64,000 bases of DNA. Source: Welwitschia mirabilis (taxonomy: Eukaryota; Gnetophyta; Gnetopsida; Welwitschiales). The position numbers and the translations under genes are program-made. Each line of letters begins with the position of its first letter. Positions within the stretch are counted from its first letter, which is position 1. The notes under the pieces are model-generated. The model was not told where the DNA came from and searched no databases. It worked only from the letters and a program-made list of their open reading frames with translations. Below, in pieces: positions 12,951-24,099 of this stretch. The stretch lies in NCBI GenBank assembly GCA_051453625.1, contig JBOZIK010000001.1:263941191-264005190 (forward strand), in the 5' to 3' direction.

Positions 12951-14299
12951 TAGATCATCATCATAATGACTATTTAATAATAGTTTTAATTATATTTCAT
13001 AACTTAAATTTATTTATTTATCAATTAGTCAATGTTATTAAGAGACTAATGACATCCTATAAAAACCATTTTTAAAAGTTGTTTTACCATGTTATATTAT
13101 TTATCCTTAATGTTATTTTCTCCTTCAATTTTTTCCCCTCATTCTTATGTTTGTTAATTTAGAAACCTATACTACTAGGTTTTATTATAGGATTTACCAT
13201 GTTATTAATCATGAATCATCTTATGTTATAAGAAATTCTCAAAAACATAAGGTATGCTAATTTATCTTATTTTTTATTTTCATTATAAAAAAACATAGTT
13301 TCTTATGCTTTATTTTCACTATAATTCCTTAGCCAGTTGCTAGGATAGAAGAGGATGAGGGATGGAAGAAAATTTAATTGATTTAAAGAAATAAATATGG
13401 TCTATGATATTTAAATTATGTTATTTTATAACCCTATAATTTTCATTTGATAGATCAATTACTATTTCTTAGTTTCTTATCAAGGTATAATAGATAACAA
13501 GCAGATACCAAATTTATGTATGCATTTTTGTTTTGAAAAGCTACTTCCTAAGTTATCTTCTCATATTTTAAAATCCTTATATATCTTTAATATTTTTAAT
13601 AAGAGCTTAATTGAAAAATAATTCAAAATAAAATATTCTAAAATAATGTGATCCACATGAAGTTCCTACTTGTCACATTTAAAAGAAACATTAGCTTCTA
13701 GTCTAATAATTTTCATTGGCTAAATACATTATGTTTAAGTTTGTATTAATTGTTTTAAACTCTACATATATTATTTTAAAGATTGTATATATTTCTTTCA
13801 AGGATACATTTGTTTTTCCTCTACCTACAATTTCAAATCTTGAATATACTATTTACTAATTATTTTATAATTGAAAATTTATTTTTCCTTGATGTATGAA
13901 TTATTTCTCTTATCTCTAAATTGTCTTTATGGTAATTATAATTATTTTTATGGTTTTCCATACCTTTTTCATAGTTGTTATAATTACACATCTATGACTA
14001 ATTTCCATTTCTTATGCTTAGTTCTTATGATGGTACATAGAAAAAAACATCAATAATGTTTCCATTTTTCTTCTACTATATGCCCTTAAAATAATGCAAT
14101 AAGATTTAAGGAACCATAGGCTTATAATATCCTTAGCAATATAAATTATGTAAAACTAAATGAAGATTTCATTTTATCTATTCCAAAAGGATAACACCTT
14201 AAATGTGATCATTTCTATAAGCATGACATCTAATTCCCTCATTTATGCACCTATATTTGATTTAGACTAATAGATTATTTAATATTATTTCTTAATCTA
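12951..14299. other. AT-rich DNA between two gypsy elements
   Basis: No recognisable protein motif. It may be the 3' part of the element at 8091-12950 (integrase core and downstream), but stops are dense and nothing aligned by eye. Confidence 0.35.
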
Positions 14300-15550
14300 A
14301 GGTTATAAATTAACATTTACATTAAGAACTTTAAATGTTATTAGTATGCTTAATTGATCATTATGATGCTTTTATTCATTTCTTATTCTTAAGACTATGG
14401 AAATATAGTTTTACTAATAATTTGTCTTAACACTATCATTTTGTAGAATATTATCATCATCTATAGCATTATGGTAGAAAATGGAGGTATGATAAGCATC
14501 TTTGGTAGTGGTGCTAGTTTTAGGAGTGGTAGTGTCAGTTACTATGCATATAATTGGTCCATACTTATATTCCTAAGTCTTTCTACTATAAGAAACCCAT
14601 TTTGGACATATCTAAAGTCATTTAATAAATGAAGAATATTTTCTAAGAGAAACTCCTTAATTTGGCTTCATAACTAAATAATAACCTCATTAAACATTCG
14701 ACACTCTAAAGAGTAATCCCATTAGACCTTAGAAATACTAATTTGTAAACCCTCACTTAGTCTATAAATAGTATACTCTACTTTATTTGCAAGTTTTCTA
14801 AATCATTATACAAGAGATTATTGAAGCTGTAGTCATGTGTTCTTTCTAATCCTTCCATTAGGGATGGGCTAGCTTTTAAGCTATCATGATGTTTTTGGAT
14901 TACCATTAGTTATTTTCATAGATCATATGATTTTACTTATCCAATAATAAAGTGTTACATTTCTTTCCTTAGTGCATTACATAATATCAAGTGGTGATTA
15001 CTTTGTACTTGTTATGCTTAGGATTGGATAAGTCATGTTACTACTTTAAGATTTAGTATGTAATTCTTATTTTTACTTAGATTTCATAACCTAAATCTTT
15101 ATTCGATATATTTTGAAAGACATATACTTTGCTTGCTTATAGTATTCTTGCTGGAAAGGGTAAAGTAATTTAAATACATAATCCTCACGTTTATAATGGA
15201 TGATTATGCTACATGATTAAGGACAAATAACTAGAGTAAAGCTATATTAATTTAATTAAATACTCTTGCAATCTTTGAAGCCATTATGCTAGTCTTATAG
15301 CTTTGTTCCATTCCTAGCTCTTTTATACATTTTAGTCACTCATACTTATTTTCAATGTATTTGCTTTATTTATAGTTAACTACATCTATCCCCATGGAAG
15401 AATGATGCTATGATTATACTATAAATAAAGGTCCTAGATATATTTATAAAAGCTATATTTAGTCATGTAATATTTTTAATCCTGGGGTAAATTTACATAT
15501 TACTATACACTAGTGATAGATATAAGTGTAGTCAAATTTCACCATGAACA
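14300..15550 (+). repeat. 5' LTR of the outer gypsy element
   Basis: Aligns with 42005-43267 over its whole length, for example around 14440-14500 and 42155-42215. It ends in ATGAACA at 15550, matching ATAAACA at 43267. The left edge is uncertain by about ten bases because of small insertions and deletions. Confidence 0.8.
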
Positions 15551-15555
15551 TCTTT

Positions 15556-15573
15556 TTGGCACTGTTAATAAGG
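15556..15573 (+). other. Primer-binding site of the outer gypsy element
   Basis: TGGCACTGTTAATAAGGA resembles the TGGCGC(C/T)GTTGCCGGGGA site shared by Athila/Tat-type plant gypsy elements, with the CpG and GC bases decayed. Its place just after the LTR end fixes the element's orientation. Confidence 0.7.
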
Positions 15574-16940
15574 ATAATGGCATGGTAACTGTATTGGGGC
15601 ATGCAAAAAATTTACATTTTTATATCAACTTTTATCTCTTTTTATTTTTTTATTTTTCTTTTTTTTCTTCTTTTTATTCTTTTTTCCTTTTTTTTTATGT
15701 TGGTTCCTTTCTAGTGCCCTTTTATTATTTCCCTTCTTTTTCTCATCAATGTATTGGTGTTGATCGTGTCTAATACCTAATTAATAAAATCTGATCTGGT
15801 GACTTCTTTTTCTTTTTATTTTTATTTTTTCTTATTTTTCTTTTTTTTAAATTTTTATTTCCTTTCCTTTTTATTTCTTTTCCTTTTTTGGCAAATATTA
15901 ATTAAATTATCACATTTTCTTATAGGAGTTGATCTTTTATAGGTTTGAAGAAAACACAACAACAAAAACAATAAATTTTTTTCATCTCTTCATCTTTTCT
16001 CTACAACATATTTTTGTCTTCTCTTTCCTTCTCTATCTGAGGTAACTTCCTTAGCATGTACTTGAAGATAATTTTGAAGAAGGTTGTTATTAGAAAAAGC
16101 TTAAGGAAGTGCTTTATTTCTTGCATTGAGTTGCATAGTAATTTTTCCTTTTTGCATTAGCCTTTTCCATTATTTACACATAGTTCTTATCTGTACCTAC
16201 TTTTTCAAACTATCAGTCATGCTAAGAGCTATGTTTTTATCTTTTTTTGAATCTATTTTATGCTAAACACTTGGTGCTACTATCTAATAACAAGAGCACT
16301 ACCCAGTTTATTATATTAAAACTTTCTTATCTTTAGTGAATGAAACATGTGCATTATCTTAATACCTTTCACACATCATTTGCATTTAAAAACATAACAT
16401 TTATTGATTATTTTCTTATTTTTCATGAATTAACAATGAAAATTTAATGGTATATTTCATTAAATCCTATCAATATCAAAATGAATCTCAGTTCAAAACA
16501 CTAGAATAATCCTAAAAAGAGATCTCAAAAAAACTAAAACAATCCATTAATATTTTAATTCCACAACTCTAGAAGAAATTTCAATTTTAAACAACCTAGA
16601 CATACCTTGAAAAATAAATTTCAATCATAATGTCTATGTGCATCATTATATATCATCTAATCTATTAACACTAATAGAATTGACTTTAAGCCATCAATTA
16701 TTTAACTAATTTCATATTTTCATGGTTTAAAGTCTAAGAATCCTTACCTACACCTTAAATAACTTGAGTGTATCCTCTCTATTATCATTCAAAGATACAA
16801 AATGGCTTATTTAATTAAGTTAACTTTATTCCCTATTTCCCTCAAAGAATCTTAGCTATACACTTTCAAACTAGTTTTTATCATAATTTGAGCTAAACTT
16901 AACCAAGCTTCCATTCAAAAATTATTCCCTATTCATAATA
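15574..16940 (+). other. Leader of the outer gypsy element with T-rich tracts
   Basis: Untranslated leader between primer-binding site and gag. The stretch 15613-15900 is dominated by T runs broken by C or A, followed by ordinary AT-rich sequence. The 86-codon frame at 15513-15773 is a by-product of the T tracts. Confidence 0.5.
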
Positions 16941-18200
16941 AAAATGCCATTATATGTTAAATAATGAACTTTAAATAAAATAATATTGAAAACCTTCTCT
17001 CATACCTTATAAAAATTTAAAGATTTACTTCTTAAGTGCCTTCAACATGTATTTGAGCAAGGTAGAGTTATTGGTTTCTCTTATGAAGGCCTATCATCCA
17101 ATCATAGGTAACTTGTGAAGATGATGCATAGAGATATCTTTCTAGACCTAGAAATTGATGAAGTATGAAATTTTTTGAAACTATAGCTAAAGTTTTAAAT
17201 AATTAAAGAAACATAATGGGCTAACATGATTACTAGGTGTATTAGCATCTTCAAAATCCTAGACAATGCTAGAGTCAACTAAAATTTGGAAGAAGTTATA
17301 CAGAAGATTAAAACTCTTAGCACAAATCTTAAATTCATTATTTCACATCCTCAATGAAATATTTTTCTTGTAGACACTCATGAAACCTTGGAACATCCAT
17401 TTATCCCTGTTTTTCAAGGTGTAGTAAAAGAGCAAGTAAATGTCATGGGATAACAATAGTAAAACCAATGGACAAATAACCTCTACTCCAATACTTACAA
17501 CCCTGGATTGAGGAATCACCTATATTTTTCATGGAAGTAAGATAACTCTAACAAATAATTAACTCACTAATCCAAAAATTCAAATCATTTCTCAACTTTC
17601 AACTCCTTAGAAACTATACTTCATAAGTTCATGGAAGTTCAACATCATATTAATACCGCACAAAAATAATTCAACCAAACCTCTTCCATGTCACAGAGGT
17701 TAGAACAAGGTATGTAATAATTAAGCCAAACCACTATACATGTCCTTATGTCACTTACTCAATGTGAGAAGGGTAACCTTTCTACTACACATAATCCTGA
17801 CCTTGGTACTGTAAGTTGATGAAAGATTTAAAAATTAACAAAACCAAGGTTATCTATTTGAGAAGTGGTAAATAAATCAACAAGGATATAGAAGAGGAAT
17901 AATCCCAATAAGAAGTTTAACAAAGTAAGCACAAAAGTTAAAAAAGAGGCAGAAAAGAAATATGAAGTATAAGAAGTTACTCTAACTTATAATAAATCCA
18001 TACCCATTCCTCAACAACTTAAGAGAAATCAATTATCAAAGAATCAACAAGAAGCACTAGAAATTTTCAAAGAAGTCAAAATCAATATTTCCTTTTTATA
18101 AGCTATGAAGAAAGTACCCCCATAATGCTAAATTATTGAAATATCTATACACTATAAAAAGGAAGATAAATGTAAAATATACTTTTCCAAAAAAACTAGT
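16941..18200 (+). pseudogene. Gypsy gag remnant (Athila/Tat type)
   Basis: Gag would form the particle shell. The clearest landmark is at 17475-17534, where the frame reads NNLYSNTYNPGLRNH followed by FSW, the NPYSNTYNPGWRNHPNFSW signature of this branch with the Trp changed. Downstream (17600-17760) a Gln- and Ser-rich segment and the QCEKGNLSTT stretch correspond to the region before the LRSGK motif. Then comes a Lys/Glu-rich part with SKNQQEALEIFKEVKINI at about 18035-18090, the usual link into protease. Stops and frameshifts occur throughout. The start is approximate. Confidence 0.7.
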
Positions 18201-18640
18201 GCGATTATTCAAATCAAATTCTCCCATAATACAAAGATTCAGGGTATCCATCCATATCCATTACAATTAGAAATACATACTTCTAATAATACTTGTTATA
18301 TCTTGGAGCTAGTGTAAATCTTTAACCTTATAGTTTTTAAAAGAAACTCAGTGTAAATGATATTAAAAATACCAAACTCCAAAGATAATTGAATAATGAC
18401 TCTTTGAAAGAATCCTTTAATATAGTAGAGGATGTAATTGTTCAAGTGGAAAATTGTTACTTTTTATTGGACTTTATAGTTTTAGAGATTAAACAAACTA
18501 AAAGTTATACCATTCTAATCATCTTGAATAGACCTTTTATTAATACTTATAATACTCTCATCAATTGTATGAATGGTACTATGAATATTTCATTTGATAA
18601 TATAACCATTAAATTGAATATCTTTAGCATCATGAAGTAA
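18200..18640 (+). pseudogene. Gypsy aspartic protease remnant
   Basis: Starts around SAIIQIKFS (about 18197), the segment preceding the catalytic loop. The best preserved part is an 83-codon open stretch at 18389-18637. It holds NIVEDVIVQVENCYFLLDFIVLE, then ILNRPFINTYNTLINCMNG, then SFDNITIKLNIF, which are the flap and C-terminal blocks of gypsy proteases in order. The Asp-Leu-Gly-Ala active-site segment lies in the decayed sequence just upstream, read as LELV around 18305. The family assignment is strong; activity is very unlikely. Confidence 0.8.
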
Positions 18641-19590
18641 CTTGAGGATTTAAAGGAGTTGAGTTTATTGAAATTCATAACAATGATCTTGAGCCACATT
18701 TCTATCAGAAAAAGGCTTCCTCTCTTTATCTGTCTTTCTTTAATTATGATTCACATGTTTTTCTTGTAAATAATCCTTATCTTGATATGAACTTCCCTCT
18801 TAAATATTTAAGATATATTTCTAATGATAACCCTGCTCATTCTTTGATGTATAATTCATTTGTGTCTTCATCTAGAAAAAATTTCTTACAAGAATTATTG
18901 AATAAGTAAAAGAAAGAAATAGGATTATTTTATTATGACCTAGAATGTTTAAATACTAATGAGAACTCATGCCATATACTTTCTAATTGTTTTCAACTCA
19001 TGTGTGGAGTTTTGTTATGAAAACATTTCTAGTCCTAAATTATTACTTAATCACTCATCCTACCCTTTAAGTTTAAAAATCATAATCCTTTAGAATTTTT
19101 TTCTTCATCCATGATTGAACATCTTGCTTATGAACCTAACTTAGTTTTATCAAATAAGTTTAAATTATAATTATCTACTCTAGCCTTAAGCTCTTTGTAT
19201 TAACCCATGAAAAATCCAAATGTATTTAAGGATGCTTCTTTCATAGGAAACCCTAGTCATAATCATTCTTCCTATCCACACTTTAGCCATTTTCATTCGT
19301 CCACATCATCTCCATGTAATCCTTTATCACTCACATTCTATCTAACTCTTTCATCCTCTTATGAGTTTATTTAACACAATGATCTAAGATAATAACCTTT
19401 CCTTAATCCACTAAGAAAGATATTCTATTAAAGTTTACATGCATTATAGATCTCTAATTTGGAATCAAGAAAAAAGATGGTTTTTATTATCACATTATAT
19501 TTCTTTGTTTGAAAGCATTCATGGGGATAAAATCATTTCATTATTAGGCTAATGGGACCATGATTCCTTTTCATATGTTAAAAATATTAT
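18641..19590 (+). other. Region after gypsy protease, pol not recognised
   Basis: One frame from about 18660 stays readable for roughly 80 codons (FFNYDSHVFLVNNPYLDMNF and following) and is His/Ser-rich further on, but I cannot match it to reverse transcriptase. It may be the protease-RT spacer or unrelated sequence. Confidence 0.4.
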
Positions 19591-19592
19591 CA

Positions 19593-19613
19593 CCCACACA
19601 CACACATACACAT

Positions 19614-19691
<78 letters not shown>

Positions 19692-20464
19692 NNNNNNNNN
19701 NNNNNNNNNNNNNNNNNNNNNNNNNNNNNNNNNNNNNNNNNNNNNNNNNNNNNNNNNNNNNNNNNNNNNNNNNNNNNNNNNNNNNNNNNNNNNNNNNNNN
19801 NNNNNNNNNNNNNNNNNNNNNNNNNNNNNNNNNNNNNNNNNNNNNNNNNNNNNNNNNNNNNNNNNNNNNNNNNNNNNNNNNNNNNNNNNNNNNNNNNNNN
19901 NNNNNNNNNNNNNNNNNNNNNNNNNNNNNNNNNNNNNNNNNNNNNNNNNNNNNNNNNNNNNNNNNNNNNNNNNNNNNNNNNNNNNNNNNNNNNNNNNNNN
20001 NNNNNNNNNNNNNNNNNNNNNNNNNNNNNNNNNNNNNNNNNNNNNNNNNNNNNNNNNNNNNNNNNNNNNNNNNNNNNNNNNNNNNNNNNNNNNNNNNNNN
20101 NNNNNNNNNNNNNNNNNNNNNNNNNNNNNNNNNNNNNNNNNNNNNNNNNNNNNNNNNNNNNNNNNNNNNNNNNNNNNNNNNNNNNNNNNNNNNNNNNNNN
20201 NNNNNNNNNNNNNNNNNNNNNNNNNNNNNNNNNNNNNNNNNNNNNNNNNNNNNNNNNNNNNNNNNNNNNNNNNNNNNNNNNNNNNNNNNNNNNNNNNNNN
20301 NNNNNNNNNNNNNNNNNNNNNNNNNNNNNNNNNNNNNNNNNNNNNNNNNNNNNNNNNNNNNNNNNNNNNNNNNNNNNNNNNNNNNNNNNNNNNNNNNNNN
20401 NNNNNNNNNNNNNNNNNNNNNNNNNNNNNNNNNNNNNNNNNNNNNNNNNNNNNNNNNNNNNNNN

Positions 20465-20520
<56 letters not shown>
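19593..20520. repeat. Compound (AC)n(AG)n microsatellite with an internal gap
   Basis: AC repeats from 19593 pass into AG repeats at about 19656-19691, then N from 19692 to 20464, then AC repeats again (20465-20478) followed by AG repeats (to 20519). Because both sides show the same AC-then-AG order, the two flanks may be one array broken by the assembly, and the gap length should not be trusted. The long frames reported here on both strands are artefacts. Confidence 0.95.
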
Positions 20521-20522
<2 letters not shown>

Positions 20523-21403
20523 AACTCTTAAAAATTTTCATTAGCATAAATTTTTCTGATCATTTCTATTAAGTGTAGTTAACTTTATTGGGGCTATAAA
20601 TGCCTACTATCAATGTAGCTCTAATGATTCATTTTTAATACATTCAATTGCATTGAAGCTATAGATGTTGCTAGTAATGTATCACTATATCCTTCTAGTA
20701 CAACCTCTTAAATCTATTGCAAGGAAGTACCACAACACTAATAATTAATATGATTTAATGATTAAAATATGATTATCCACAAAAGAAAAAATAAAAAAGA
20801 GTGAAATCAACATGGGATTGAAGAGATCTTTAATTTGCTTATTTTAACAAGATGAAATGTAATTCTTTGAATACTTGTAGATTTGTAAAGATTTACTGGT
20901 TATTAACTTTTTGTCTTAATAAAGGATCCATCAAAATTATGTAAATAAGATAAGGTCATTATCTTCCATTTCATTATATCTCATTTATTCATAGGATTAA
21001 ATGGTAGGATTTTTCATTTCATCATTTCATTTAATCATTTATTTCATTCCATACTCATTTGTTTTCCATTTTGTAAGATAGCACACTAGAAATACATTAT
21101 GTTTTCTATGAGTTGATTATTCTATTAAGGTCTAGATTCAAGAGAAATTTAGTCTAAACCATTGATAAAATTAGGGAATCCATAGATTCAAATTTCATTT
21201 TCTTTCTATAAAACCGATAACCTTTTAGCCAAATTACATTATACACATGATCTTTCTACTATTCTCATGCTACTATCTATTGTTTCATCCATGTCTAACT
21301 TGTGTAGCCAAGTTTTATTTATGTTGTTATTTATCCTCACTAATGCCATTGTTCTTATGTCTCTGCAAACATTCATCTTTTACTTATTCCTTTTTTATAG
21401 GAT
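20521..21403 (+). other. Gypsy internal DNA left of the copia insertion
   Basis: AT-rich sequence with no recognised motif. It is continuous with 39702 onward if the copia element and one CTTTT copy are removed. Confidence 0.45.
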
Positions 21404-21408
21404 CTTTT
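21404..21408. repeat. Target-site duplication, left copy (CTTTT)
   Basis: CTTTT immediately precedes the TG that starts the 5' LTR at 21409. The same five bases directly follow the CA that ends the 3' LTR at 39696. A perfect 5-base match is what copia integrase leaves. Confidence 0.85.
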
Positions 21409-22622
21409 TGTTGAGTTATAATTTCTCATGTCGACGTCAAACTAACATTTTCTGTTTTAACTAACATTTTCTATTTTAGCAAAATGTGTTGTATTCTTTG
21501 CAAAAAAAATTAATTCTTGTAGGTCATAAAATGAAATCATTTATCACAAACCTTACTTGAACTTGATAAGTTTTAAACCCTCAAAGGGATTGACTGAATC
21601 CCTCCTTATACCATGAAGTGTTAAAGATAGATTACTGAGGGATCCACTAAATTACTAAGGGGTCAACTAAACCTGAGCAACAAATTCATCACATCTAATT
21701 ATCAAGGGATTGATTAGATTCTATAGGGATTGATTAGATCTAGAGTAAAATGTTTTTGTCTTTTCTGATCAAGGAGTTGGCTAGATTCCTGAGGAGTCGA
21801 TTGGAATTGGGTCATAAATATTATTCTGCATTTTTCTAGACATGTAATCGACAAGACCAAAATGTAGTCGACTAAATATGTAGTCGACTAGATCCTTGAG
21901 GGGTTAACCATACATGAAGCCATAAGAAACTTAGATTGACTAGAAGAAAATAAGAGTAATCAACTTTAGTGAGAACATTTAATGGAGTCAACCAGACATT
22001 TCAAGAGATCAGCTAGTCATGACAGAAATGAAATTCTTATAGCCATTAAGCTCCCATTTTTATCCATTGGAGAATTTATTTTACTTGTAAAACCTTAAAA
22101 TGTTTCTTCTATATATTCTCAACCATCAAATCACTATAGAAAACTTTTGAACAACTTTTTAAAGATATTTTGGACTTCCCATTGATATATCTTCTATTTG
22201 ATTAAAGATGAACAAACATCTTCTTGTAATTATTAGTACTTCGTTAATCACTTTGCATTGTACATACATGAATTATACTATCATCTTAAGTAGTGTAGCA
22301 ATATAATTATTTTACTTTAGATCTAGTGAAATCTATTTACTATGACACAACACTATCACCAAATAGTATTATCTCTAAAGGTTGAGACTTAGGATTTGAA
22401 AATTCTGATTTTAAAGGGTTATAGGTAAACCTAGAATACCTAGAAAGAGATTAATGAAGATTCAGATCGAGCTTAGATAGAAGCTAATCATATGTCTATC
22501 TTCATTGATATTTTGTACTTTTAGTTATTTTTCTTTTAGATTAGTTTTTGTATTTCATATGCACAAATATCTTTTAGTTTCTAATATTTGTGAAGATCGC
22601 TTATGAAGCTTTAAATTCTTTA
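21409..22622 (+). repeat. 5' LTR of the outer copia element
   Basis: Begins TGTTGAGTTATAATT and ends just before the primer-binding site. It aligns with 38332-39696 but lacks the C-rich segment near that LTR's end, apparently by a short deletion around 22600-22615. The middle (21590-22020) carries many degenerate copies of a GTCGAC-centred motif. Confidence 0.85.
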
Positions 22623-22624
22623 TT

Positions 22625-22642
22625 TGGTATCAAAGTGAGGTA
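22625..22642 (+). other. Primer-binding site of the outer copia element
   Basis: TGGTATCAAAGTGAGG follows the LTR by two bases and matches the plant copia site for initiator Met tRNA (TGGTATCAGAGC) with one change in the core. Confidence 0.8.
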
Positions 22643-22688
22643 GAGTCATTAGTAAATCCTAACAAATCTAAACTTGTGAACCCTAAAT

Positions 22689-23700
22689 ATGAGTAATTAT
22701 TTACATGGCTTTTCTATTATAAGACCACTCATGTTTGATGGGATAAACTATGCCTATTAGAAGGTTCATATGAGAATATTTCTTAGACTCTTAGATGTAG
22801 ACATAAAGGAGCTAATCTAAAATGGATACATCATGCCTATACTATCTAAAACTAATATAAATGGAAATACCATTATGGTAGAAAAATCTCTAGATTAATG
22901 AACCCCCACTAACAAATCCAAGGCTACCCTAGATGCTTGTGCTCTTAACACTATTTTTTGTACAATATGGGTAGATGAATTTAAAAGGATTGTAAACTAT
23001 GAACACGTCAAGGAAGCTTGGAATATCCTTAAAATAGCACATAAAGGAACATCTACTGTAAAGTAGATGAAGCTACAGATTCTTATTTTCAAATTTGAAG
23101 ACATTCGTATGGATTAAGAGGAGACTCTACAAGAATTCTTTACTAGACTGATAGATATTATTAATTCTATGGCAAGTCTAGACAAAGAATGGATGGTTGT
23201 TTGAAAAGTGCTAAGATCTCTCCCAAAATTCTTTAAGGTAAATGTCATAGCCATTGAAGAGAGCAAGAACATCAATTAAATGTTACTTGAGGAACTTCAA
23301 GGTAATATTTAAACTTATGAATTAAAATTTACTAAAGATAAAAATAAAAGTCTTATCTTGAAAAGTATGCAGGAAGAATATAGATCTAAAAGATTAGACA
23401 AAGACCTTAATGAAGATGAGGTTGTATATTTAACAAGACTCAAAAGGTTCTTACATAAAAGAAAGAAAGAAGGTGAATCAAGGATCAAAAAGAAGTCATT
23501 TCAAATTCAGAAAAAACCAAAAGAAAGGAAAGGAGATCTAATGCTACAAATATAAAGGTCATGGACACATTGTAAATGAATGTTCATACAATAAAAGAGA
23601 CTAGATAAAATCAAAGACATCATCCTTCATTACTACATGGATAATATAGATGAAGAAGATGAGAGCAACTCAAGCCAAGAATAAGAGGGAGACTAAATAC
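22689..23700 (+). pseudogene. Copia gag remnant of the outer element
   Basis: ATG at 22689 opens a frame reading RPLMFDGINYAY, then a stop at 22758-22760 where a Trp is expected (TGG to TAG), then KVHMRIFLRLLD. This is the N-terminal signature of plant copia Gag. The zinc knuckle is at 23543-23584 and reads CYKYKGHGHIVNEC, so of C-X2-C-X4-H-X4-C only the second Cys is lost (TGT to TAT). A Lys-rich segment (23358-23540) precedes it. Gag would package the element RNA. In-frame stops make this copy non-functional. Confidence 0.85.
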
Positions 23701-24099
23701 TTTCTTTTATGGTAATAGTCCCTCCAATAAAGAACATGTCTTGCTCAACAAAACCAGATAATCTAGATCTTATTAAATAAGATCAAAATGAGCTTGAAGA
23801 TACCTATCAAAATCTTTGCTCAAAATCTAAAAAATTGCTGAAACATATCAGTGATATAAACAAGATAGTAAAGGTTCTAACCAAAGAAAAGAATAAGTTA
23901 GAGACAAAGTACAGAATGGTCCAAACCAAGAAATTTAAAATTACCTAAGAGGTAAAAAGCTTGTCTCATTTTGTAAATAAATTTTCAAATAGTTTAACTA
24001 AATTGAAATAAATGCTTAGTATATAAAGACTAGTTCATAAGAAAAAAGGTATTGGATTCATCTCTCAAAGACCAAGAAATCAACTAAATTAGGTAACAT

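Noticed and set aside
14300-15550. Treating this LTR as the 3' LTR of the gypsy remnant at 8091-12950
   Set aside because: A primer-binding site follows it directly and its partner is at 42005-43267, so it is the 5' LTR of the next element.
15613-15900. 86-codon frame rich in Phe, Tyr and Ser (15513-15773) as a membrane protein
   Set aside because: It is read from T-rich low-complexity leader sequence after a gypsy primer-binding site.
19549-20547. Long frames of Thr-His, Arg-Glu, Ser-Leu or Cys-Val repeats on both strands
   Set aside because: Translations of the (AC)n(AG)n microsatellite and N gap.
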